Source: Nemophila menziesii (lineage: Eukaryota; Streptophyta; Magnoliopsida; Boraginales; Hydrophyllaceae). From it: 64,000 nucleotides of DNA. Of the stretch, positions 25,394 through 35,431 are shown one piece after another (within the stretch, counting starts at the first letter, position 1; each line of letters starts with the position of its first letter). A program made the translations under genes and the position numbers. The stretch covers positions 186,001 through 250,000 of the forward strand of contig JARWIR010000170.1 of the NCBI GenBank assembly GCA_029959085.1. Direction: 5' to 3'. A model generated the notes under the pieces. That model did not search any database, had not been told where the DNA came from, and worked only from the letters and a program-made list of their open reading frames with translations.

Positions 25394-27335
25394 GGGTGAT
25401 TGATTCAAAAGGTCCATAGTTAAAATAACTTTCTCTAACAAGTCCAGCCCATTCATATAATATTCTTGGTCCATAATACCCTTAATAATGTAAATACAAC
25501 CCATTTTGTTTTACAACCTTCTATTAATGAATTTTTTTATCCACCTTTTAAAGAAAGTTCGACCTGCAATACTTAAAACACACCCTTCAATCTGAATCTG
25601 AAGAATGAAGAAAAGAGAGAGCCGGTCATGGTGAACCAAACTGGCGGCGAGCCCATTAAACGAACGGGCGAGCCCATTAACCAAGCGCCGAACGGCGAGC
25701 CCATTAAACAAAACGAAGCGGACACTTGGTCTTAACATACCCAATCTCTTTTATACTTCATCTTCTTCGCTAGAGCTCTGAATGTAAGCCCTAACAAGAT
25801 GACATCTCCACCCTCTTCAGCCTTCCTCCACCTCCACCTCGAAAATCCCTGAACTTTCCTCAATAATAAACCCTCAGAGACCTCTTAAGCACCACAAATC
25901 GTTGCCAATTACATTAAAATTCAAAAAAAATTGAATAATCATCAATACATACACAATTACACACATACGCAAAGAATTATATCGACATATATGTTACAAT
26001 ACATCCACAAATGAAAAAATTGGGATTCAATATACTAATTAACATTACATTAATCAAAAAGTAACATTACAATTTACAGATTTGATTCTAAATAAAGAAG
26101 CTTCGATTCTAAATACCAAGCAGGTCTTTCCTTCTTAAAAAATTTATGTCCTCTTTTTCCCATACCAGTACCCTCAAGATAAGATAATAATACAGACTTA
26201 GTATCAGGTCTCCATTTCAAAACCTTAAGAGTAGAAAATAGTGAAGCAATATCTTTAATCTTATTACACGTCACCACCTGTAAATCCGTCCACGTCAGAA
26301 TAACAGATTCTAAACGAACGGGCGAGCCCATTAACCAAGCGCGAACGGCGAGCCCATTAAACAAAACAAAGCGAGCCCACTAAACAAAGCGAACCGCAAG
26401 CCCATTAATCGAATGATGTTGCGCAGAAATGTATACTTGGGTTCTTCGATTGTTGATGGTGATGGTGGAGAATCGTCCCTAGCGGCGGTTTTCTTGTGCA
26501 GATGAAGAACTTCCTTTTTTGTTCAAATGCTGCTGTGAAGAAATGATATTAATTTTTTGGCGAGCCCATTAAACAAAACGAACGGCGATCCCATTAAACA
26601 AAACGAATGGCGAGCCCATTAATCGAATGATGTTGTGCAGTATAATTTTGTACCTTAATTTGGGTTCTTTGATTATTGTTGGTGATGGTGGAGAATGGCC
26701 GCTAGTGGTTTTTAGGAGGCTTGGTGGAAAGATGAGTGAAGAATTTTTATTTTTTGTTTGATTTTTGTTGAAGAAATAAAATTAATTTTGTACCCTGATT
26801 TGGGTTCTTGGATTGTTGATGATGATGAAAAAATGTCCATGTGGTGGCTTTCATGTCCAGAAGGTTTGCTGAGAAGGTGAATGTAAAAATTATATTTTTA
26901 CCTTAATCGGGTTCTTCGATTATTGATGATGATGATGGTGTAGAATGGTTCATGGTGACTTGGTAGGAAGTGTTTGATGATGATGATGAGGTGAGATTCG
27001 TGTTTGGTGGACTCAATTTTTGGGCATAGCCAAGGTCTGTGTTGAAGGTTGAAGATGGTGGATAATGGCGGCGGATTTTTGTGTCGGTGAGCGGCTTGGT
27101 GTGAATATGTTTCTTTTTTGTTTAATGTAATGGTGAAGAGACATTTCTTTCTTTTTAAACGTTTCAGGTCGTATACATTTTGTTTTATTTTAATTTTTTT
27201 TATTATAATTCATAAGGCTATATTAGGTATATCATAAGCCTAAAAAATTATTTTGGACCTTATTCATCTAAACTTTTAGGCTGCACTTTTTGAGACACGA
27301 TTTGTTGGGTTTTGGACTTAATTAGAAATTATCTC
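25394..27335. mobile_element. Mutator-type element with captured-gene-like interior, boundaries set by a paralogous empty site
   Basis: The left end GGGTGATTGATTC and right end GGACTTAATT...ATCTC match the two ends of the candidate Pack-MULE at 3558-4732. Flanking A-runs (8 A before, 7 A after) correspond to a single A-run in the empty copy near 17961. The interior contains many GGCGAGCCCATTAA words (25645-25720, 26310-26410, 26560-26630), repeated GGTGATGGTGGAGAATGG blocks (26455-26960), and a fragment resembling an F-box/LRR gene. No transposase. Confidence 0.6.
26083..26313 (-). pseudogene. Gene fragment resembling the C-terminus of a plant F-box/LRR (RNI-like) protein
   Basis: The minus strand is open and reads [16 protein letters not shown], then [19 protein letters not shown] and [15 protein letters not shown]. 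From memory, this pattern (DLQVV.CN.IKD, LFS.LK.LKWRPD.KS, GTGMGKKGG.FFK) resembles the C-terminal end of RNI-like F-box proteins. The assignment is tentative. The fragment ends in repeated GCGAGCCCATTAA sequence on one side, and no N-terminal F-box is present. It lies within the element 25394-27335, as expected for a captured fragment. Confidence 0.4.
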
Positions 27336-28065
27336 AAAAAAACTGGAAAATAACAAAACAAAAACTAATACACACACGTGTCTGTATTTTAAAAAAAAAT
27401 ATCATAACTACTTCTATAAAAATCAGAAAAATAAAAAATTTATATATTTGGACAAAGCAAATTAATATTTATGTCTATAATTTTTTTTGGAATTTTTTAA
27501 ATTTTTTGATTTTTTTCGTAGACACGGAATTTCATGTTTCCGGAAAAAATCATTGTTTCAAACAATGAATTTCAAAAAAAATCAATTTTTTTCTTTATCT
27601 AAAAATACAAATTTTTTATTTTTATGATCTTTTTAGAATTAGTTATGATGATTTTAAAAAAAAAATCACGGACGCGCGCGTGTATGATGGAATCAGTAAT
27701 AGTAGGTGGTAGTGGTGGTGGTTGTGGTTGTGGTTGTGGTGGATGTAATGCTGGTTAAATACATGATAGTGGTGGTGGTGGTGGTGGGGGTAGGGGTGAT
27801 GGTGGTGGGGGTAGGGGTGGTGGGTGGTGGTGGTAGTGGAAGTACTCTATTATTTGTTTAATATTTAAAAATAAATATTGTATTAAAAATAAAATAATAT
27901 ATTTAATAATAAGAGCAGTAAAGGTATAAAAAAAATGAACATATGGAAGTAATCGTGTCTTACGTGTTGCTGATCATATGGAATTTATGAAATTAAAAAA
28001 TAAAAAGCCGACATAGCAACTACAGGATAGAGCCCGACGAGATCATCCGAACTACCAACAAAAAT

Positions 28066-28702
28066 ATGGATGAACACTTTCGAAGAGTTTGGGTTACAAG
28101 TGAACAAAGACAATTTACAAATGCGGATAATGGAAGAGGTACAGATGGCGATCTCGACTTTCAAGAAAAATCCTCTTTCACATGTGATGCATCGTTCGAC
28201 CAGCCACACAGCCACACACAACCCCACAGAGATATGAGTGGTCCAAATCGATAAAAGTACAGGAACTCGAACGGATTTCTCGAAGATTATCACTTGTAAT
28301 TCTTGTACAGAGGGAGAAGCAAAAGCAATAATTCACGCATTAGACACGAGAAGACACGAACCGCAAGAGAAGATAACCATCTTCTCTGACAACCTTGAAA
28401 TAATCCAAGGTATCACGAAGGTGTCGACAGCTAGATGGAGGCTCAGACCATGGATCAGACAGATCAAGAAGCTGACAACAGAGGTTGGTCCGATTTTCTT
28501 TAAACATATCTTTCGAAGGAGCCAGGCACAAGGCATTGAGGGAGCCAGGCACAAGGCATTGAGGGAGCAAGAACAATTGACAACAGAGGTTGCTCAGACC
28601 ATGGTAGACACTCTAGCAAAAGGAGCCAGGCACAAGGCATTGAGGGAGCAAGAACAATTGACAAAAGTGTTATGTCAATTCTCCGAACTCAGGATAGGTT
28701 AA
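28066..28702 (+). pseudogene. RNase H-like (RVT_3-type) fragment with internal duplication
   Basis: After one frame change near 28240, the open frame 28238-28702 reads EGEAKAIIHALDTRRHEPQ, then KITIFSDNLEIIQGI and GPIFFKHIFRRS. This matches the E...ALE, SD and K(I/V)xR blocks of the RNase H-like domain used by plant LINEs and RVT_3 proteins. Near the C-terminus GARHKALREQEQLT occurs twice (28546-28580 and 28621-28660), separated by VDTLAKGARH. The first frame, with FTCDASFD, supplies the N-terminal Asp region. The frameshift and missing start context suggest a decayed copy, although the second frame is open throughout. Confidence 0.55.
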
Positions 28703-29192
28703 TTCTCAATATAATTATTTGGAATTTGTTACGCGTCCAAAAAAAGGTTTTTTTTACATAAATATGATGTGGCATCAAAGAACTAGCCAAGAATTTTCAT
28801 AGATAAAGCTCAAAGAACTTGCCAAGAATCTTCATCGATAAAGCTCCTAACGAGCATGTTCAACAAGTCATATGACCATCAAGTATAGAAGGAGGCTTAA
28901 GCCAAGTTCCCAAACCCTTAACCCACATCTATTATTCATACATAACCCACAACATAATAGGGCACTAGTGGGAGACCCGTAAAATGTTAGTTTAACTTTA
29001 TATATTTTCCATCGGTAAAAGTATTGTAAAATATTTAAAATAGATAATTTATATAAACTAAGTAGTTTAATTAATAGTTAAATAATTTCGGAAGAAAAAT
29101 AATTTGTTTAGTTTCGTGAATAATGTTATATCTTATTACTTTTGAAGTTACTTTCATTTTCCACTCAAACAATGGAGTTAGTTTGTTCGCAA
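28703..29192. other. No recognised gene
   Basis: Contains an imperfect direct repeat (AAGAACTAGCCAAGAATTTTC at 28779-28799, similar words at 28812-28832). Otherwise AT-rich and unassigned. Confidence 0.25.
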
Positions 29193-29200
29193 TAATCCTA

Positions 29201-29375
29201 CGAGTAATGATATATACCACATAAATTCATACCACCCATGGCGTGACGTGATTTGGTGGAAAGTAAATCGTTAATTTATTTACTTACTCGATATGATTAA
29301 CGATTTACTTCCAACTAAATCACGTCATGCGTGGTATATTGGGTGGTATAAGTTGGGTAGTGTATATGATTATTC
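29201..29375. mobile_element. Foldback MITE with 8-bp duplication
   Basis: TAATCCTA flanks both ends (29193-29200 and 29376-29383). Arms: CGAGTAATGATATATACCAC at the left; in reverse complement GAATAATCATATACACTACC at the right, converging to AAGTAAATCGTTAAT on either side of a short loop near 29285. It is almost one complete hairpin. The family also occurs at 48071-48247. The 8-bp duplication suggests hAT-type mobilisation. Confidence 0.7.
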
Positions 29376-29590
29376 TAATCCTATAAACTAAAAGTGAGTC
29401 ATTTATTTGCTTATCTTTCAATTAAAGTCATGTTCAATCTTATAAAAAATCTTTTAGAAACTATATTAGATGTTTATCAATTTCACCACCTATAGTTTAA
29501 TGAGATAATAACTTAAAAGGTTCTAATTCCAATAAAGTATTTCCTAATAAAGTCCATCCAAATACTTTACCTTGAAAGTCCTAATAATTA

Positions 29591-30253
29591 GAGCATCTCC
29601 ACCGGATAGGAAAAAACCACTGTATCTGCAAAATTTACAAAATTTGGTCCCTGCAAAAAAAAAATGGTTAGTCTAGCAATTCTTCATCCGCGTCTGCAAA
29701 ATGCAAATGCCTCTATATTGCTACATTTTTTTCTACATTTATGCAGAAATACTGTTCACTCTCTAAACTATTTGTAAAACAAAAAAAAAAATTGCTACAT
29801 AATAATCATTTTCAAGTCTCAATAGTTATTTATGTTTTTATTCATCAATAACATTGTATACACATATAAAAAAATATGTCTCACTTAGTAGATAGTTCAT
29901 ATTGTATTTTTTGAATAAAAAATTATAATAAATCCAAAAACATAGAGATAATTCCTAGTATTTTTTAGTTGAATATAGAAATCGATAAATTAAATAATAA
30001 CTCATTAATCTATAATTTAATAAAATATATAATTAAATATAGAAACAACAAAATGTATTTTTTTATTTTGTAAAAAATATTTTTTTATTTTATAAAACAC
30101 TATTTTAGCCTTTTGCAAGAAGTTGTTCTTCATTTTGCAAAGCATCACTAAAGTTGCTTCCTTTATAAAGTACAACTTTTTTGCAAAACCAACTTTTAGT
30201 TGTCATTTTGCCAAAATTGTCTCTCCAAAATACCATTACCGCTAGAGATGCTC
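29591..30253. mobile_element. Harbinger-type non-autonomous element
   Basis: The trinucleotide TTA flanks both ends (29588-29590 and 30254-30256). Ends: left GAGCATCTCCACCGG, right in reverse complement GAGCATCTCTAGCGG. GAGCATCTCC-type ends with a 3-bp TTA/TAA duplication are characteristic of plant PIF/Harbinger-related elements. No open frame. Confidence 0.65.
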
Positions 30254-30359
30254 TTAGACATCAAAAAAATTCTACTTATTCTATCTCTCAATTGATACTT
30301 TAATTTAGTTGCTAAAAAAAGACAATAAATATCTTTAATCAATTCTTATTGTTACCATA

Positions 30360-30725
30360 ACAGAATTTGAGGATATTAAATCACATCTTATTAAAAATAT
30401 TCATTAACATATACACGAGCATATTACTTATTCCATATCCAATTTATACCAAATCTCTTTCTTTCTCCCTAACAATCATTTTCTATGCTACAACATTACA
30501 ACGCAGCCATCAACACCACACGGAAATCGAAATCTCATCTCTAAACCACTATTGCAACACCATATGCACCATCCTTGCCATCAACTATACCTCCAACACA
30601 CCCATTTACACCACCACAACTGTCATTAACACCACAACTATTAATTTCACCACCACATCCGCAACAACCCCTGTCATTCGTGCCGCCACCATCACCACCA
30701 TTAACAAAACTTAGAACGACCAAGT
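30360..30725. repeat. CACCAC/ACCACC-rich low-complexity segment
   Basis: The Thr-rich ORF at 30367-30714 and the Gly-rich ORF opposite arise from interrupted CCACCA repeats (30575-30705). I see no promoter, family resemblance or codon pattern favouring a real gene. Confidence 0.5.
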
Positions 30726-30801
30726 TTTGCAGGGTATCATGAATAATCTCATAACCACTATCATTAAGATTAAAATTGTTAATGTTATCCTTTACAAATT
30801 G

Positions 30802-30802
30802 A

Positions 30803-30869
<67 letters not shown>
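30802..30869. repeat. (TA)n microsatellite
   Basis: Over 30 near-perfect TA dinucleotides, starting GATATATG and ending TTGATG. The Ile-Tyr repeat ORFs here are artefacts. Confidence 0.95.
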
Positions 30870-30871
<2 letters not shown>

Positions 30872-30884
30872 ATGAATCAAGGTT

Positions 30885-31205
30885 GGTTGGAATGTGTTTT
30901 AATAATGAAACGCACAACCAAGCCATTTTCAATGGCAACCCCATCAATATGTATACATAACCAAGTCATTTTTACAGACAATACATTAAAACGTGCACAC
31001 AACCCACATTTTCAATGGTAGTTAATTCATACGTATACAAAACAGGAGATCCAGACCCATTTTTTCTGATCCTTCGAGAAATAGATTTTTCACTGGAAAC
31101 CCATTCCAACGTGTACACAACCCAATATTTTTCAAAAGAAACCCATGCAATAGTGTACATGACCCTGTCATTTTTCAATGAAAACCCATTTGAAAATTGC
31201 ATTAA
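30885..31205. repeat. Degenerate tandem array (about 50-bp units)
   Basis: Recurrent words CATTTTCAATGG, AACCCAT and GTGTACACAACCCA appear at spacings of about 50-60 bp (30920, 31000, 31100, 31170), with considerable divergence. No coding role is indicated. Confidence 0.5.
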
Positions 31206-31209
31206 TTGT

Positions 31210-33720
31210 TAAATGATATCGTTGACCTCTTTGTCATCTTCATATTTGATACTTGATGTTGCTATCGATCGTTCGACGTGATCAAATCATTTCACCTTGG
31301 GCAGCAACAGGCTTGCCATGAATGATACAACCATCATGATCTATTCCCACTTGGCGCATGTGACACAGAGTTCCTTGGCCAGTGGGTCGTAGGTTCGGTG
31401 TACCCGGGATATTACCAGGGGGAGGGATTACAGGTCTAGTTCCTAGAGGGAGTCATAAGAGTAAGACAAAAATATCCTTTGCAATATGATTATTACTTGC
31501 TAGTATATATAACTTGTTGGGTAGTATGTGAGGCTTAGTTTAAGATATACAATTATCTGATTTATTTATCATTTTATGAATGTTAAATTTATATTTCTGA
31601 CCTATATTAGTTCAATAAAAATGTATCAAATATAATTAATGTCCCTGGTGGGTTAAGGTCCTAATATGGTCAACATATATGTTCTCAATTAGTGAGTGGT
31701 AGCTCACCCCCTTCCCCGACCTTTTAAGTAGATTGCAGATAACTTAAGGATTTGTGTAGTAAAATCAATAATTCAGGAACATGTTGCGGAGTAAGAATAG
31801 AAATTTATAGTCATTAGTTTGTATTTATTTCATTAATTAAATGTAATGTAATAAATAATTATTTACTAAGAAAATATGTTTATTGTCTATATTTGTATTA
31901 GCTAGAATCAGTTGCGTTCTCAAGGCGTGACAACTAATAACTCTCAACTACACATAACCGTGCATGGCCTACAAATACAACTATGTTGTACCCGAAACAT
32001 CATAAATACTTAGCACACCCACTTACTAAGGTAAATAAATTATACCTTGTACAATTTAACCTTATCTGTCAATTTCTCTGCTAGGATTTCCTTGACAAAT
32101 TTTTTCATATTACTATCTCTAAGTTGAGCGTCATAACATTATCGATATTACAAGATATCTCATATAGAATGGCATATAGATAATTTATTTTTTATTTTAT
32201 TGCTTTAGGTTATGCTTAATTGTATATATTTACTCATCAACAAGCATTAGCCAAATTATGGCAATTCTATTACTTATTCATTTATTGTAATAAATCTTAC
32301 TCTATTATTAGGATTGGGAATGATTTTTGGTGATTAGAGAAGATTTGAGTGTTTTGTATTTGAAGAGCACCTGTTTTAAGGGATTTCAAAGGGGTTGTAT
32401 TAAGTAGCTTGTTCACACTTTGTAATATTCAAAAACGTATTACGTGTTTTGAACAACACGAGTTGACTTTCTAGTGATATAAAGGGATATTTCGATGTCT
32501 TTATAAGAGCTTAAGTTTGTTATCACACTTATTTAAGGCAATAGAAAAGATTTAGTTAAATTTTAAAAGTCTAAGGTGTGATGACTCTAGGTGATGAACT
32601 AGGCTCTCTGATAGGAATCCTTGGAAGTGTGGATCACCATAAAGACTCATCTTCCCTACACTCTTTAGTTATCGTGTTTTATATGTTTATGACATTTCTT
32701 ATAAGAGTGTTAAAAAACCTCCCTACTAAACTATTATTTACTTATTTACTAGTGTTCAGGATAGTTCTCCATGCTTAGTATTGACTAGCGCCATGATAAT
32801 ATATTTTCTAGTCAGAGAATGTAACTAACTATATTCATAATCATATGAGAATATATCGCCAAGTGTATATCCCAACCATATGTTTAAAGTCTAAAGAAAT
32901 TTCTAATGGGCCATTATATCCACATCGAGTCCATTAAACCTATTCATCCAATATATTGTTAAATTATCAAACAAAACGCTTCCTCCAAATCATATTATTA
33001 GAGTCTCCATGAAAAAGCTGAATATTTGAGTTTAACTCGTTTGTATCATCGTTATCAAGTACTGTATAAACCCTTCAATATGTTGAAATTTTAGAAGATA
33101 ATGGGTACAGTTCAAAACTAAAGCGTAACCGAACCGATTTGAATAATTATATAACCATTGTTAAAATGATTAGGTTATGGTTTTGACAAGTGTAACTAAT
33201 GGTTGTCTTAGGTTATGTTTTTAAATTATAATTAAACGGAATAACGAAAAAACCATTTAATTTCATATATCTTTATATTCAGTAAAAAAATTGGCAAGGA
33301 AGTATCGTTTATATCACCAATATTAAAGATACAACCAATTTCCATGTTAAACTTTGACTAATAGTCAAGGTTTCTCAGCAAGAAATGAAAAATTATACAA
33401 CAATTGCTAAACAAACTAACCTTTCACAAACAATAGGGCTAAAAAAACCTAATACAGATCTAGGGGTCAAAACTCAATAAAGTGAAAGAAGCCAAAGCGA
33501 TAAGCATCCAAGGGTCGAGTCTTCACATCATCATCTTCCAAATATAACAAAGCTTGGGGACAAAGCTTAAGAACTTCGTTATCTTCATGGAACACTTCAA
33601 AACATAAGAAAAGAATATTAGAGAAGAAGATAAATAAAAAACATAACAACATTAGGGGAGAAAAAGGCTTAATCTGCAAAGACAATAATAAGAATATCAA
33701 CGAGATTCCATTTGCGATTG
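31210..33720. other. No recognised gene in 2.5 kb
   Basis: The segment at 31310-31460 is less AT-rich and has a weak tRNA-like pair of boxes (TTGGCCAGTGGGTCG, GTAGGTTCGGTGTACCC), so it could be a SINE, but no target duplication is visible. At 33100-33260 AACCATT/GGTTATGG words form a weak inverted pattern. ORFs at 32578-32778 and 33467-33700 show no family similarity. Confidence 0.3.
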
Positions 33721-33729
33721 ATGATCCTA

Positions 33730-34930
33730 TTCTTCAATCTTGATCCTCTAAAGCTTAGAGCATACATCGTCAATACTTAATTTTACAACATTATCAGGGT
33801 TTGATAAGTGATTATTGAAAACTTTATTTTTCCTAGAAATCCATACATGATAGGGGTAGCTTTGAAAGCTAAGATTGATAACAATGTTTTTTTAGAGAAT
33901 TCCATTTGCTTGTACTGATAATACAATCCAATTTAGTGCTCAAATTGATTGAATAATCTATTCAACCACGAGTCTTACAACAGTCACTCGAAATCTTCTG
34001 ATAATAATGACATATAGCAAAGAGATGATCTCTGTTTCATCGTTTATATCACAGAGGACACATGTTTCTGAAATAAGCATACCACTGCTGCATAATTGAT
34101 TCTTAGTTGCAAGTCTGTTCCAACGAATAAGACAATATTAAAGCGATGCCTAGGTATAGTATATTTATGCCAAACAAAACCTGCCCAAATAACAATTAAT
34201 ATGCACATCCCAGGTTTGCATAGTAAGCTTAGTACCAAAACCAATCTTAACACCATCCCTCGAAATGATAATATCATCAATTTTATTAAGAACAATAGTG
34301 TTCATGAGAGTAGAAGCATTAGTGAGTTCAGAGGGCATCTCCAGCAATTATTACCAAAACAACTAGCAATTGTTTTGTTACTAAGTGCCCGTTTGGAAGT
34401 GCTTTTTTGGAGAAGCACTTAAAAGTACTTCTAGCATTTAAAAAGTTTTTTTGATTATGAAAAGCACTTTTTTGAGAAGCACCAAATTGGTGCTTCTAAA
34501 AAAAACACTTAAAATTATTTTAGATTTCAAAATTATTTTTAATAATTTTTTTAAATATTAAATTTTAATCTAAAAGCGCTTTTTTACTCTAAAATAAGCA
34601 CTTCCAAACGGGCCCTAACATTGTTTAAATTTATAAAGATATTGCAGGCTTCTTTAATATTCTTTCCATCAATCTACTTATCCACATCAATAAAAGTTTT
34701 GTTACCATTTTGAACTTGATGCTCAATGAAATCATAAGCAAGATGCCTATGTTCAACATCTTTCTCCAAATCCAAGATATAGAATGATTGGGATCACAAC
34801 TCTAAACACATTTATCTTTAGTCCATTAATCCTGCATCTATTTTGCCCAACTATTACTATAACAACCATAGAATTCTCCAAAACATTATGAGAGATATTA
34901 AGTATGTTCACATCCAAAAATTAAAATCCA
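33730..34930 (-). mobile_element. Decayed LINE remnant (zinc-binding region), split by a Harbinger MITE
   Basis: On the minus strand, with frame changes, IRWNRLATKNQLCSSGM and ETCVLCDINDET (34130-34030) match the zf-RVT CxxC region, and WISRKNKVFNNHL near 33855 matches the block after it. Upstream, RHLAYDFIEHQVQNGNKTF (34745-34690) is from the RT-to-zinc-binding connection. The MITE at 34385-34615 lies between these pieces. Confidence 0.6.
34385..34615. mobile_element. Harbinger/Tourist-like MITE
   Basis: TAA flanks both ends (34382-34384 and 34616-34618). Ends: left GTGCCCGTTTGGAAGTGCTT, right in reverse complement GGGCCCGTTTGGAAGTGCTT. 231 bp, no ORF. It interrupts the LINE remnant. Confidence 0.75.
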
Positions 34931-34934
34931 AATA

Positions 34935-35431
34935 CTAGAATTTAACATATTCAGTAACAATTGCCCATCTAATTAAAAACTAACACATTATTTTATATAT
35001 TTTGAATATTATTTCTCGCATGTGCGATCTTGTTTTAAGAATTCTCAATATCTTTACTGAGTCATATTTCATATATGGTTAAAAGTCAGAAAATTGTTGA
35101 AAATCAAAACCCACTGATTCCGTTATAGATTTGAAAATTGTAATCGATGATGGTTTTTAATAAAATAAATAGTTATATTATTTATTTATTTTTGTTAACA
35201 GGACCATTATCATCCTTAGTTGAGATAGGTATCCCATAAACAACAACCCCTCTTATATATCTTGCTAGTGAAATTTTACTCAAAAGAAAAGGTGATCTTT
35301 ATTTTCACTACGAAAATGACCGATAAAGTATACTGGATTAGAAATAATCCCACACGAGAGTATTTGGTGGGTAATATTTTTCTAGTCGAAGGAAGCATAA
35401 TATTAAAACTTCAAGTATTCCAAATTACAAA
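34935..35431. other. Spacer between LINE remnants
   Basis: AT-rich sequence that may include the 3' untranslated part of the LINE at 35432. No clear poly(A) tail or target duplication can be pinned down. Confidence 0.25.

Larger units (their letters stand above)
25285..27937. repeat. Composite foldback repeat, occupied copy (split by a 1.9 kb insertion)
   Basis: The segments 25285-25393 and 27336-27937 are together collinear with 17865-18565. Shared words include CTCTTTATAAAAAAA, ACAAATAGTAA, the foldback arms (left CGTGTCTGTATTTT near 27379, right ending CACGGACGCGCGCGTG near 27667-27682), a GGTGGTGG block that is longer here (27700-27840) and the tail ATTATTTGTTTAATATTTAA. The insertion lies in an A-run between the lead and the arms. 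Confidence 0.75.

Noticed and set aside
30367..30714. Thr-rich 115-codon ORF
   Set aside because: Composition follows CACCAC repeats, the opposite strand is also open as a Gly-rich frame, and no family resemblance exists.
30727..31021. Ile-Tyr repeat ORFs
   Set aside because: Artefact of the (TA)n microsatellite.
31310..31460. SINE with boxes TTGGCCAGTGGGTCG and GTAGGTTCGGTGTACCC
   Set aside because: Box match is weak and no target duplication or A-tail could be found, so it is only mentioned in the spacer entry.
34044..34422. Overlapping ORFs of 83 and 108 codons
   Set aside because: They are off-frame readings of a LINE zinc-binding remnant.
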